DNA of 64,000 nt from Absidia repens (Eukaryota; Mucoromycota; Mucoromycetes; Mucorales; Cunninghamellaceae). The first letter of the stretch is position 1; each line of letters begins with the position of its first letter. A program made the position numbers and the translations under genes. Below, piece by piece: positions 45,824 to 58,491 of this stretch. The notes beneath the pieces were generated by a model. It saw only the letters and a program-made list of their open reading frames with translations. It ran no database searches and was not told the DNA's origin. The stretch is taken from the NCBI GenBank assembly GCA_002105175.1, contig MCGE01000014.1, positions 124,001 to 188,000 on the forward strand, read 5' to 3'.

Positions 45824-48800
45824 ATGCCAAAAAAGACCTTATTCAGATCGCTTTTGAATTATGAAAATGGAAAATCTTCATCAACATCTAAAAAAGGTTC
45901 AGTCGAAACACCATCAACCACATCACAACTACCATCATCAGAAACAGTAACAGCATCGTGGACCGAAGCTGCACTGGAAAAAGCGAACAAGGCGGTCCTT
46001 TACGATTTCACTGGCTCACCAAAACAAGCGCTGGATGCTTACAATGAAGCTATTGAATTACTGGACAAAGTGTTTGAATCAAATGACAACGATGGCACCG
46101 ACCAATCTCGTCTACGGAAAATCGTAAGCGATGATATTATCATAGTAAAAAAATAGGATACCATCCCTTACTGACAACAATGCGTCTTTTTCTTCTATAT
46201 AGTATGACTCTTATACCGACCGTGTATCTATTTTGACTCAACAAATCAACAACAATGAATTGGATGCAACACCTACCGTCAGTATTCCCATTGCTCAATC
46301 ACCTCCCCAAAGACCTTTCCAAGCTGAAAAACAATCACCACCACCCAGTTTGAAATTGGATGACTCTCCTTCCTATTTAGATTCCAAGACTCCTCCCCCT
46401 CCCCCTCCTCCCATTCCCAACCAATCCTCAAATGTGCCACCGTCGCTACCACCAATTCCTACACCAAAATCTCATCCTGCCCATCCTCCTCCTCCGAAAT
46501 CACCTTCTGGGTCCCTTTTCGGCTCCATGTTTCTCAAGAAACATGCCAGCAAAGAACATATGAAACCATCATCATCATCAACCAAAACAACCGATCATTC
46601 CATCTTCTCTATGCCTGCTCCATCCAAAAGTACGCCTACCTTATCAACAAGCCGATCAACAAAGTCGTGGAGAAAACAATGTAAGTGATCTTTTTTTTCC
46701 TTGAACGAATTGAGCCCTTTGAACTTATCCATTTTATTTTATATATAGCTTCAACCAAAAAGAAGCAACGGCATTCAACTGAACTCGATCCTCTGGATAC
46801 ATTACCATTCACCTTCAGCTCGTCGAAACTGGATCTACCATCTTTGACCTTACCCGATGTGGATATTCCCAAGGATGACGATTATTTTGACCTTCAATCT
46901 ACCGTAGAAATAAAGCATCTTCTGAATCCAACACCCTCCGAACAAGAAAATCCCTTTACCTCTCAAGTGGATTTGCATCGAATCGACGACCTCAACAATG
47001 AAACTGACAAATATGGTAAGGATAGCAAGGATCACATGGTTGATAATGGCTATTCAGCTCATGTAATGACTGGCGGCAATTTAAACAACGATCTTCAGCA
47101 GCCAGTAACGTCAGCCCCAGCAACAACAATGGCACGGTCGCCCTCTTCATCCTCTTCCTTTTCTGGAAACACATCCGCCATACAGCACCAGCCATATACT
47201 TCATCGATCCAAAACTCATCTGTTTATTCACCCACTCGCTCGTCTATTTACTCTACTAGCACATGGGCTGATGACTATTCCATTGCCTCCAGCAAGTATA
47301 TCCCTCCTCAACCATCCCTCCTCTTTTTACCAGAATTCAACGCCACCAATCCTTCAACATCATCTTTCTTCAACGACTCTACTGATTTTGCTATTGATGA
47401 CTTGACCAAATTTCTTGCCGATTCAGCCGCCACCATGCCGGATCGTTCACATCAACATCACCACCAACGTACAAATGGAGCTCCATCGATTGCAGCCGTT
47501 GTAGAAGAAGAACCTCACGAACTATCATCATCATCCAACCATATTCCTTTAGCTGATGTGAAACAACTGCCTTCGCAATCAAATCTTTTGGCAAGATCTC
47601 CCAGCTCCAAAAGCGTTGCCTCGTCATCGTCATCGTCTCACAGTACCGCCGTCACTACCACTGCAGCTATTCCTGAACAACCCACGCCTTTACCGTCCCA
47701 CAGCAGTAAATCTATTTCGTTTTGGAGTAAACGCACCAACACCAATCACAGGGCCACGAAACCGAAGACGTTCAAGACACTGGCACCACTACGAACTGAC
47801 CACAGTAAATCAACCGAGGATACACGGAAACAAGGCGGCAGCGATTCTTTACCAACTACCCCACGCTCCGTAGCCACCAGTATCGGACAAACCTTCCTGT
47901 CACCCACCACTCCAACCAAACGACCCACTATTAACAACACTACCAACACTGGCTCTATGCCTCATCATTTCTTTGGCGTGGACAGTGCAACGGCAATGTT
48001 GAACAAAGGAATCGATGTGAAGAATGTATTTGAAACTACTCCCAGTAACATGGATAACAAGCAACCAAAGTTGATGGCAAGATTATTACAAAGCATGGAA
48101 GAAGGAGGCTACATCACTGATCGGATTCATGCTCCTAAACAGCTATGGTACCAAACACAAGTACGATTACCCGCCATTGATGCCAAAATTACGTCCTGTG
48201 AACAGCTTTTGGTCTTACTCCAGCGAATGCATACCCGCACCCGCCAATTAGATGCGATGACCACTGAAGCTTCCCATGATCTTGGACGCCTCGAACATAT
48301 CTTAGATCAAATCAAACATTCCTTTGGAAAAACGACGACGGCCTCGCATGATGCATTACCACCAACACCAACACCACAATATTCTCATTCATCCTCATTA
48401 TTATCAGCATCTTCAGCATACCAAACTACATCCTCAGCATCAGCATCAACACAAGAACCACAACAACATACACACCCCAGCAATAACAACAAATCCACTA
48501 AGGATCCCATGGCTACCTGGAGTAGCAAATGGTCCAAATCCGTTGAACGGATGAGGATGGATACCAAATCCTCGTAAGTGCACCCCTGGATAAAATTGAC
48601 TTCATTATGAGATCTCAACATTTTCTCTTTTTATATGTATTATATAGGGAAGAACAAATTCATGCCTATATCTCCACCTTGATTCGTTTATTCTCTATGG
48701 CCAGTGTTTTAGGTAAAGTTATGGTTGGCGCCTTCTTTTTTTTTTTTTCTCCCAATATCGTTAACGCCTTTTTTTTTTGTTTTGTTTTTTGGCATATGTG

Positions 48801-49005
48801 TATAGATGAATGGCGAGATACATTGATGGACATGTCAAGATCCCAGACAATGGATAAGGCTTACCTATATGATCATTTATTACAAAAATCCATGATGTGT
48901 ACCGGCACGCTTCACACCGTCGTGTGCGGTTTTGTCATGCAGGACTTCGCCATTTTGATAAACAAATGGTTGAAACGCACTCGTGATTGGCTTTTAGATG
49001 ATTAG
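45824..49005 (+). CDS. MIT-domain protein with long disordered middle
   Basis: Exons 45824-46123, 46203-46680, 46749-48573, 48648-48712 and 48806-49005 join to 955 residues. Residues about 45-115 form an MIT three-helix domain: WTEAALEKANKAVLYDFTGS, ALDAYNEAIELLDKVF, RLRKIYDSYTDRVSIL across a splice. MIT domains bind ESCRT-III tails (as in Vps4 or spastin). The middle 600 residues are disordered with Pro runs, Ser/Thr/Asp-rich stretches and poly-Ser. The last 250 residues are ordered and helical (LLQSMEEGGYITDRIHAP, LWYQTQVRLPAIDAKI, LVLLQRMHTRTRQLDAM) and continue over the last three exons to WLKRTRDWLLDD. The C-terminal part may be a conserved fungal module I cannot name. A role in endosomal or membrane traffic is inferred only from the MIT domain. 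Confidence 0.85.
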
Positions 49006-49315
49006 ACTCTCATTGATTTTTAGTTGTTGTTGATATATAATTACCATTATTTTCAATAAAAAGCAATGAACCCATTTTGCTTGATGTCCTCCTTTTTTTT
49101 TTTTTTTTTGGTCCTTTTTTTTTCTTGAAAGTTATATCTGGATTAGGAATCCACGTGGGATGGGGCATTCTTTTAATTTTTTTTAAAATGCCGCGCTGTG
49201 ACTTTGTGTTGTTGTTTGATGGATGGGTGCTTAAAAAAATAATAGTCGGGGTGGGTTTTCTAGTACTTTTTTCTTTCTTTTTTTTTTCCAAAAACACACA
49301 TACACGCATTACAAC
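49006..49315. other. Spacer MIT gene / TIM9
   Basis: AATAAA at 49056 serves the MIT gene. Two T runs and a short leader precede TIM9. No gene is seen. Confidence 0.4.
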
Positions 49316-49804
49316 ATGGATTTCTCTCGTTTCAACCAAGCTGAACAAACTCAAATCGCTGCTATGATTGAACATAAGCAGGTAAGAAATGGGCTTTCGT
49401 GGAGGGTTCACATTGAATGCGTCAAATAGACTCATTTTTTCCTATTGATATAGATGAAGGACTTTTTGCGTCTTTACAGTAGCTTGGTCCAACGTTGTTT
49501 CGATGATTGTGCCAATGACTTTACGACCAAGTCTATCACTGGAAAGGAAGTAAGTGCAAATAAAAGGCGAAAGGAAAAACATGATACTAATGGTGTTAAA
49601 TGTTGCTTTAGGAATCCTGCGTCAACAAGTGCGCTGATAAATTCTTGAAGCATTCTGAACGTGTGGGGACTCGATTCGCTGAACTCAGTCAACAAGTAAG
49701 TACTCAATGTAGTTGCTAGATCTGTAGGGCACGCATCATTGTACATGTAGAGCTGACACTCTTTTTTTCTTTCCTGTGAATAGATGTCTCCTCCTGGTCA
49801 ATAA
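49316..49804 (+). CDS. TIM9: Mitochondrial intermembrane-space chaperone Tim9
   Basis: Exons 49316-49381, 49454-49549, 49612-49695 and 49784-49804 join in frame to 88 residues. The twin CX3C motif of small Tim proteins is present ([10 protein letters not shown] and [18 protein letters not shown]), preceded by the Tim9-specific [16 protein letters not shown]. Tim9 pairs with Tim10 as a hexamer that escorts hydrophobic carrier proteins across the intermembrane space to the TIM22 complex. Length and spacing are standard. The last coding exon is only 21 nt (MSPPGQ and stop). Confidence 0.97.
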
Positions 49805-50425
49805 ATGCCGAATCGCTTGACAACACATTTTACCAATATCATTGACATTTATCCTATCACCACTTCACACACGCCATACGTACAACTCTTCCTTGATCCT
49901 CTCTCTCTCTCTCTCTCTCTCTCTTTTATCGAATACACACACACGCACTCGCACATATTATCTATATATATAAATATAAATATATTATTTTTTAGTTTAG
50001 ATTTCAACACACACATAGATAGTCACTCTTGTACACATCCTTTTCACAAACAAATGAAACAATAAAATGATTTTGACTTTATTTGTATTGAAATATATAT
50101 TTGATTTGACAAACTATACTATGAACGGCGTGGGGGGAGGCAGTAGATGTCCTGTTGGAATTTGAGTGATGGATAATTTAACAGGCCTATACTACTAGAA
50201 AAGGGTGGAAGGTCATGAAAACTGTAGAGGGCATTGGTGCGGGGACACATATATCTATCAAACTAATCTCGATGGCATGGAATGAGGATATATATTTTAT
50301 TAATTGGACAATTGGGAGAGTATGAATATATAAGCTATGAGTAAGAGGAGGGATGATTAACTAAATATTATGTAAGTAAGGAAATGATAAAACTAAAATT
50401 GAAGAAATAAAAATATAAATAAAAT
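49805..50425. other. Tail-to-tail spacer, no gene seen
   Basis: Contains a (CT)n microsatellite at 49897-49923, the TIM9 poly(A) signal region near 50061, and AT-rich sequence leading to the REG1-like stop. Confidence 0.5.
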
Positions 50426-52424
50426 CTATGATTTCCGAAGATACGAGGATGCCCATTGACTAAGGTTGTCAAATACAGAAGAAGATGAGGGGTGTTGTTG
50501 AGATTGTTGCTGCTGACCCAGTATCCGGTCATGGCATGATGCAGATGAGGAGGATGTGTTGATGGTATCGCTGCAGTTTTGCTGCTGATGGTGGTGTTGT
50601 AAAGCGTCGATAGGTGATGGTTCGCTAATAGGTTGTGATTTGGATGCTTTGCCGGGTGAGAGAATCGCGGCAGGTGGTGCTAATGCTGCTGGGTTTGTTT
50701 TCGGTAGATTTTTTAGGAGTGTCGGTTTTTTCGAGTTGCTGTTGCTGGCATCTTCTATTCCATTGTGATTGTTGCTATTGTTATAGTGCGTTCCCTTGGG
50801 ATCGTTGGTGTCTGATTCTATATCATAGGCGTTGTTGCTGATACAACTACTACTGTCCATTGATTGCCGTCGAATTCCCCAATCGTCATCATCCATAAAA
50901 TCACTTTCCACTCCAGGTGGAATTGCTGCCACATCGTAAACCACACATGACTGTCCTTCCCACTGAATGGATTGCTCGGGACCGTTGCTATTATTGCTGT
51001 GATTGATGTTGCTGCTGCCTAGTGGTTCATAATAATCCGGAAGGTGAATCGATCGTCGGTCATTTCCATCATCATCATCCCAAGACGACAGTGAGCCTCG
51101 TCTAGAAGTGTCAGAATAGGAACTACTTTTTAATACGGCGGATTCGATACGTTTGATAGACCTTGGTGCTATATAGGAAGAAGAGGTCGTAGTGGTGGTA
51201 AATGTCTTGACATTTTGTTGTCCATCAAGTTGATTCGATTGGTGTGGATGTATCATAATCATCCCATCGTCATCACTGTCATCATCATCTCCGCTATCAC
51301 CCAAATAATCATGTGAGTAATGTCGGTGGTGGTAATCGTTGCCATTCTGAGTCATCAGTCGATGAAGGGTGTCCTCGTTCATCGAATCGGTATCTTCGCC
51401 ATCCTCCAAACCAATGGTATTGCGATCTCGGTGGTAGTCATCGTCGTCGTCGTCGGATGCAGCCAAGGAATCAGAAGAAGCATCATCATCATTATCGTCA
51501 TCATATCGAGTGGTGAGATGGGTGGACATTTTCACTTTGGGTGCGGAGCCATTGGTACTACTGCCATCATCATCGGAAATCACCATGTATTGTTCCACTC
51601 GTTGATTGAATCGTAGTTTCGGTTGGCGATGTGTGGCGACCACGGAAGGTGAGAAGGCTCCAAATTGACGATTGGCTTCGGATAATGAGAAGGCGGATCC
51701 ACCAGGAGAGTCTCTGTTGGTTTCGTGGTTGTTACTGTTGTCCAAATCACTTACATGGAATTCAGAGGCGGATCGGCGTAAAATGTCGGACATGGTGACT
51801 TTTTTCAATGCTGATTTCAAAGGACGTCGTTGTTGTTGTTGACAAGGTGTATCTGATTGGGTGGGTAAAATGACATTTGATGGGGCTCGTGTCACCGTCA
51901 TGGGTGTAGATGGTGTTCCTGTGATACCCATATCATTCAAAGCTGCTGGATCTGAGGCATGGATTAGTCCAAGTTTATCGTGGGCACTGGATTCTTTGGG
52001 GGCATATCTATCCTTCTGTTCGGATTTCGTCACTGTATGTAAAGGACCATAGAGCCAGGTCACATCACTGTCCTTCAACCTGCAAATCCAATAAATGGGA
52101 AAAAAATGAGTATTCAATAGCACTTCATATTTATCCCTTGCCCAACAACTGTAATCAATATGACATTTCACTTTACCAATTGAGAGTTTCCGGAGTAATC
52201 GTTTTGAGATGGTTGCGTTGTTTTGCCCATGTCCTCCATGAAGCATTTTCTAGTCTTATTCCATTGGCGATGTCCTTCTTTTGTTTTGTCATGACCCGCC
52301 AAGATGCTGCAAGATCCATTTCATCAAAAGTGTAAGAAAGATAGTCTACACATACTTCCGGAGACTGTACGTCGGTACGTTTTTGTGATTCGCTATCGTC
52401 GTCCGCCGTCTGCTTTTTCAACAT
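50426..52424 (-). CDS. REG1: REG1-like (DUF1752) protein phosphatase 1 regulatory subunit
   Basis: Exons 52177-52424 and 50426-52079 join to 633 residues. The N-terminal block VDYLSYTFDEMDLAASWRVM, RLENASWRTWAKQRN and W-LKDSDVTWLYGPL is the fungal DUF1752 signature found in yeast Reg1/Reg2. These proteins target PP1 (Glc7) to the Snf1 kinase and so set glucose repression. Near residue 240, KLRFNQRVEQYMVI contains an RVxF-like docking peptide (KLRF) and the conserved RVEQ stretch of Reg1. The rest is disordered with long Asp runs (DDDNDDDASSD, GDDDDSDDDG), poly-Ser and His/Gln tracts. Start ATG 52424 is the first in frame after a T-rich leader. Confidence 0.9.
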
Positions 52425-53310
52425 GGTTGGTATATGAAATAAACAATAAAGTAAAAAAAAAAAAAAAAAGAAGATAGCCACAAAAGTAAATCTTCAGGAA
52501 AAAGGAAGCAGAAGAAAAATGTGCCAGAAAAGTACAAAAAAAAATCGAAAATGATTGAAACAGCAGCCGGAAATTGAAATGCCGACTTGTTCTCTTCCAG
52601 TACCCAATACCCAATACCCAATGATTTCAAATACAAATAAAAAAAATAGAGTTCAAATTGTGCTCAATAGAAGAGCAGGCTGCTAATGTCAGAATACTGA
52701 TTCTTCCCGTTTGTTGAACATTTCCATGCAACGTGGCTATCTATTGAATATCAGTTTGTATTTGGGAAAATTATATAGTACAGACCCACATCAATGATAC
52801 CAGGAAGAACGATAAACCCTGGAAATGGCAATACCTTTATGAAAAATATTGATTGTTGGCCCTTAATGCTTTTTTTTTTTGAACCTCCGAGACATGCTTT
52901 ATTTTTGGTATTGGGAGCGAGTTGGGCTGTGACCAGATTTAGGCAGAATCTCCTTTTTATAGCTGCGAGATAAGGCTTCGAGATACTGATAAAAAGATAG
53001 AGTAGACCCAGGAGAGCATTTCATTGTGAGTCTAGAGAGAGCTGGGGTCAGTTTGTGGTATGGTAGAGGACTAGATGTAAACAAGAAAACACTGCCTTTC
53101 AATAACTTCGCAAGTGATGAATTGCGGTTCAATAGGTTTTAGATGGTATATTAAAACTTTCTACATCATCGACAATATAGTTGGGCTAAAATTCCCATTT
53201 TGTCCAATATTGTCGTCCTTAAATATTGACAAAACATCAAATTACCTAACGAACCCTCCCTTCCCCAGCGTAACCCACAGAACCAATACATATCAAAAAC
53301 ACACTACAAG
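52425..53310. other. Upstream flank of the REG1-like gene
   Basis: AT-rich spacer. Short frames on both strands (for example 52899-53132 minus) show no family features. It ends where repeat copy D begins. Confidence 0.4.
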
Positions 53311-53895
53311 GAATCTATCTATTGGAGATAGTATGAGGGAGACTATTTAGAAATCTGATGAATAGTCAATACTAATATAAAAGGATGAGTGAAAAGGGAT
53401 ATAATATATTGTACAAGGGAGACAAGACATGAGAGTTCTACAAATGGATATCTTTTATTAAATCACAACAACTGTCCACATTAATCTGAAAGGGGGATCA
53501 TAAAAAGTAATCTACGGTGCATAGCAAGAGCATGAGAAATGGAATATTTTTCATTGAAACAAGCAAAAAGAGACATAGTTTATTGCGATGTAAATACAAA
53601 CTATGACAAACTAACACCAAACCAAGACTAAACTAAACTAATGAAGTCCTCAAAAATCCAACTAATGGTGCCTTCAGATCCTATATTCAAAATGAAAGAG
53701 TTTCCCGGTGCATCTTGTAATCCTGAGCTGAAAACCCTTCTACGCTAGACCTAACACTAATCTAAGATCACTATAACATCAATGAAGTTAAAATGATAAA
53801 GAAATGAAAAGAAGAAAAGGCAGGGAGCGAAAAAAATAAAATGGACGAAATAAAATTTTCACGTGTGCGGAATTTAAAATCTTTACGATACCTCT
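53310..53895 (-). repeat. Interspersed repeat, copy D
   Basis: Shares with copies B and C the sequence AAATGGATATCTTTTATTAAAT (start near 53441), AACAAGCAAAAAGAGACATA, AAATGAAAGAGTTTCCCGGT (diverged core, 53690), CATCTTGTAATCCTGAGCTG and the head TTCACGTGTGCGGAATTTAA (53858). It is more diverged in the core than copies B and C, so probably older. Confidence 0.7.
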
Positions 53896-55523
53896 CGCTG
53901 AATTACAGTGGACCATTTCCCTCGATATGATAACCTTTTTCATTTCGATAAAAAAAAATACAAATTAGGTATCCAGAAGACTACACTATTTCTGGGTATG
54001 GCATGGCTACGTATATCAGAATAACGATATTATTCACAATAGCTATGCAACTTCGTTTTCATAGTGATATCCTTGTTATGGGCCCATATTGTACAATGTT
54101 GTTGACCATAGTATTAATATAGGCGAACGCATGACCCCCTTCCCCCAAACGAGCATGATTACATTATCAATCTTAACTAGTCCCTTCCTCTTTTCTTCCC
54201 TTCATCTCTATTGTTTCTTCTTTTTTTTAGTACTGTAGTCATATCATGATTATTAAGCAGCAATAAACAAAGAGAAAACGGTTAGCTTTGGCCACTGTAG
54301 GTCGAACAGAAAATTTTTTAACTCAAAAATAATTACATTTCAATTTCTGTTTAAAAATGCGTGAAACATCTGTTGTTTGTTTATATTACCATTTCATTTT
54401 ACATATTTGAAGGGCCTATGAAGTATTGAATGGAAGGTTGTTTCAATTTTCACAGATTTCACGGAATTTAATAATACTGATATATCACACTGAGTGACGG
54501 ATAAGCTAAGATATTTATCTTTTCCCTGTTTTTACTGTAACCCAATTTATTGATATAACAGAGGATGGCCTTTCACCGACTGTTGGTTGGTCTCGTCCTG
54601 TCCTACTTCTATTCCAAAAATCAAAATATGTTTTTTGATGTTGATTTTTGTTAGTGGGCGAGGAAATTCTCGAAAACAATGTGCCTGAAACTATTTTTGG
54701 TTAATTTTTGGTGACAGAAAGGGCGCATTTTATATTTCAGGATCAGCCCTTCATGATTTTTTTACCTTTTATATTGAAATGATATATAGCATTATCCTCA
54801 CTTTATTCTACAATAGTAAAACGCATGTTATCACTGATATCTATGGATTGTCATCAGCTGTGTTTATTTTGAAAAAAGGAGGAGCTGCACTATCCTTGAA
54901 TTGACCTTATCTTAATGTGATAATCGAGTCATAATAACCTATTGAAGCCAGCGGTCCAAAAAAAAAGTGCAATCTCAGAATTAGTCTACCGTTACGTGTT
55001 CCTTCCACAAAAGGAATTACTTTATTGCTTTATTTTTTTAAAGAACGCACTGTATGTTTTCTATTCATTTTATTGATATCATACTTCTTGAATCATGAGA
55101 ACCATTGATTTTCTTTCCTATTTCGATGCTGACATGCCTATAGTGCGTTGGGATTTATTGATTTTCTTAATTTGATCTGATCTGGCTCATTATTGATTGA
55201 CAGGATCGTAAAATAAGACGAAAGTATGAGTTATTGAAGTAGAGGCTGGTTTAGATGACCTTTTAGCATTTTGACAGAATCAGTCTATTGTGTTTTTTCA
55301 TGCATTTCAAGTGAGAATTGGAATTGGTGTTCTCCCCCAATCACATGGGTTAGAGCGTTGTTTCAAATTCGATTCCATATTGAGTTAAAAACGCGTTTAT
55401 CGCTTTTTGACTCTATTCTTTCTTATAAATTTTTTTTTCTTGTTCTTCACAATAAAAAGAGCAACTACTTTTTCTTCTTCTCTTTTCTTCGTCTATACAC
55501 TACTTGTGAACTGATAAATACAT
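53896..55523. other. Gene-free AT-rich stretch
   Basis: No coding frame with support. Near 55345-55381 the plus strand reads GGGTTAGAGCG, then after a short gap CAAATTCGATTCC. This resembles joined tRNA A- and B-box parts with the anticodon arm missing, likely a SINE head or relic. The leader of the next gene begins near 55440. Confidence 0.4.
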
Positions 55524-57042
55524 ATGGCTTCTCGACAATACGATCTAGGTATTTCTTTCAAAAATATGAATCCTTGAACAAAAGAAACCACCACTCACAC
55601 TGTTTGACTGGTTCTTGATTTGTTTAGTTGTTTACGGTGCTACTGGCTTTACTGGTGAACTGATTTGCGAATACATTATTGAACAAAAGGATAAGGTGAG
55701 GGTTTGGACATGTAACTGCTTGAGTAACAGAGATTCTGGACTGATTTCTTTTTATCGTTAGGATTTGAAATGGGCACTGGCTGGCCGAAATCTTAGCAAA
55801 TTGGAAAAAACCAAGCAGCATTTAACGACTTTTGATGAATCCCTCAAGGTAATAGAGAATCCTGGGTTGGCTTTGTTTGAATTGAATACTGATTTTATTT
55901 TATTTGTTTACTGCCTTGTGTATTAGGATATTGATCTTATTATTGCCGACGCGAGCAACCCTGATTCTTTGGACGCTTTTCTTTGTAAAACGAAGGTGGT
56001 CATCGCTACCGTAGGTATGTATAATATTGAAAAGTATTATACTTGTGATATTTAGGAGAACTGACAATAAAGTGTGGGTTTCATAGGTCCCTTTATCAAT
56101 TACGGTACTCCCCTTGTTGAAGCTTGCTTACGACAAAAGACTCACTATGTTGATATCACCGGCGAATACAATTGGATCAAGCAATTGATTGACAAGTATC
56201 ACGATCAAGCTCAAAACGACAACGTCATGATTGTACCAGCATGTGGATTCGACTCTGTACCGAGTGATCTTGGTACCTTTATGTAAGTACGAAGGATAAT
56301 AGAAACTGTGCAATTTATATGATCAATCACCGGCATCCGTATAATAACGTTATCATCTTATATAGGGTGGTTGACTACCTTCGCAAACAACACAATCTGG
56401 ATACGGCTGAAACCAAGTTATCTTTAGTAAAAGTCAATGGTGGTGTGTCTGGTGGAACAATCCAAACAACCGTCCAATCTCTTGGTGACAGAAGTCTCTC
56501 TGCTACTGATAATATGGATCCATATCTCTTGGCTTCTCAACGAGGTCAAGATAAACCCTATGTACCTTGTCTCTATAGGGATTATGATTTTGGTGGAAAA
56601 TGGCAAGCCTTTTTCATTATGTCTGTGATAAACGAAAAAGTGGTCCATCGCTCATGGAGCTTATACGCTGACCGTGGTCAATCTTATGGAAAACTCTTCA
56701 AATATCGGGAAAGGTTAGTTTTAAGGGCAAACGGAATCCTCGATAACGAAAGACTGACATTGATTCTTTAATGTATGTTTATAAAATATTAGTATGGTTA
56801 TGCGATTTCTGCCAGCACTCCTATTGACCTCCGTGCTTTTGACAGTGATGCCCTTGGCCTCTGTGTTACTCAAGTTTGATTTCTTCCGTCGGATGGCAGC
56901 AAAGATCCTTCCTGCTGGTGGTAGTGGGCCTGACCGTGAAAAGCGGGAGCAAGGCTTTTTTGAAATGCACGTGGTGGCCAATGCTGATACGGAACCCTAT
57001 GATCCTGCAGTACGTGTCCGGGGTATTGTCAAAGGTAAGGTC

Positions 57043-57085
<43 letters not shown>

Positions 57086-57380
57086 AGAAAAAGACAGTTT
57101 TACATAGGTTCGATCGAATAACTAACGTTTGCATTTTCTTCATTCTTCTCTAGGCTTCAGGGATCCAGGTTATGGTGACACTTGCCGAATGGTCACTGAA
57201 TCTGCCTTATGTATTGTGAAAAGTCTTGACTCTTTGCCTGGGAAACAAGGTGGTATTCTCACTCCTGCTTCTGCGTTTGGACAAGTATTGATCGAACGAT
57301 TAACTCACAATGGGGAATGGTATTTGAAGTATCCGATATCCCTAGTTAGATATAGTCTTACATCACTAGTTGGTTTATAA
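55524..57380 (+). CDS. Saccharopine dehydrogenase-like oxidoreductase (SCCPDH family)
   Basis: Eight exons (55524-55548, 55628-55695, 55762-55848, 55927-56014, 56087-56282, 56366-56713, 56793-57034, 57154-57380) sum to 426 residues. The N-terminus is a Rossmann fold: YDLG-VVYGATGFTGELICEY, then WALAGRNLSKLE, ADASNPDSLDAFL and VVIATVGPF. NYGTPLVEACLRQKTHYVD, TGEYNW and PACGFDSVPSDLGTF follow, as in SCCPDH-like proteins. A hydrophobic stretch (LPALLLTSVLLTVMPLASVL) in the seventh exon fits the membrane-associated, lipid-droplet-linked members. The true lysine-pathway enzyme differs in sequence, so a lysine role is not implied; the substrate is unknown. Intron 7 contains a poly-A run of about 35. 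Confidence 0.9.
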
Positions 57381-58491
57381 TATATGCATATACTTTTTTC
57401 ACCTTTCGTCTATCCTTTAATAAACGCATTTTTATCCTTTGTCTCTTCATCAATCGATTGGCTATCCATATCGTACCTAATAAAACATGCAATACTGGAT
57501 GTCACTGGAATCTGGATGGTAGTACATGATTTTCTGACTGCACGGTAAAGTTGAAATTGAAAACTTCACACCCCGCCCGATAAAAAGGCACCTTACGCCT
57601 TTGGCCTATGTCATAAAATGTCTTTTGAGATGTTTTATCTATATTCTTGCGATTTTAGAGGTAAGAATCGTATCAATCATGTCAACATTGAAAAGGACCT
57701 TACTAATGACACTTCTTTTTTTCCTCCATCTTTTGTCATTATTTATTACTGTTACATTTTCTCTATTCTTTTCCTTCTTTCTTTCTTTCTTTTTTGACAA
57801 GTGCTGTCAATGTATAGACTTCATTCTGTAAAATAAATCGATATATTGACGAACCATTCAAGCAATTCCTATCCGCGGTGATGTCAACCTATCTCATGTA
57901 TTATCATACTACCAATCTCTACGCAAGCGTTCGCCCCAGTAAGTATGCTCGTTGCCCATCTTTTAACATCATCCTACTGTCGAACTGGAAAATGCCAAGA
58001 AATTGTCCCTCACTCTGTTTTGAATAAACCTCGCTTTGTGGTTATTATTGTTGTATAGAAACATTAGTTTGACGCGTTGCTCACATCCTTGACTAGCTTG
58101 CCCTCTTTATGACTTGATCATCTCATTTGTCCTTTGTTTCCTTTTATGGTTGAAGACACCCTTGGTAATTTTGATCAGGTAAATCTCGTCAACAATAAAC
58201 AAACAAAAAGAAAAGACTCATCTTCTTCACTTCTTCTTGAAACAGGACGCCAACGTTTGTACAAATCGCCCCTTGTTTATGGTTGCACTGTTTATTCGGC
58301 GTTTGAATGCGTGGCCTGGTAAGGATCTTTTTTATTGTAGCGGGTTAGTTCCCGCATATTCCCCCTTTTCTTTAATTCAAATCCATTGCCTATTTAATCC
58401 ACACTTTTTATTCATTTTGTTATTTCTTTCCCTTCTTTCTCTTCTTACTCTCTTTATATATATTAGCTTTATCAGTCGATTCCATTCTTTG
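57381..58491. other. Spacer and leader of the BRE4-like gene
   Basis: Holds a T-rich stretch (57710-57800) and AATAAA near 57831. The part 57881-58325 has well-formed splice-like sites (GTAAGTATG at 57940, GTAAATC at 58180, GTAAGG at 58320) beside short peptide-like segments. These may be 5' UTR exons of the BRE4-like gene or a small separate gene. Confidence 0.4.

Noticed and set aside
50150..50420. Sixth copy of the interspersed repeat
   Set aside because: Only short AT-rich similarity (ATATTTTATTAATTGG); the diagnostic core block is missing.
58237..58491. In-frame extension of the BRE4-like protein
   Set aside because: Very T-rich sequence giving Leu/Phe/Ser runs typical of leaders; no upstream ATG in the same frame without splicing.
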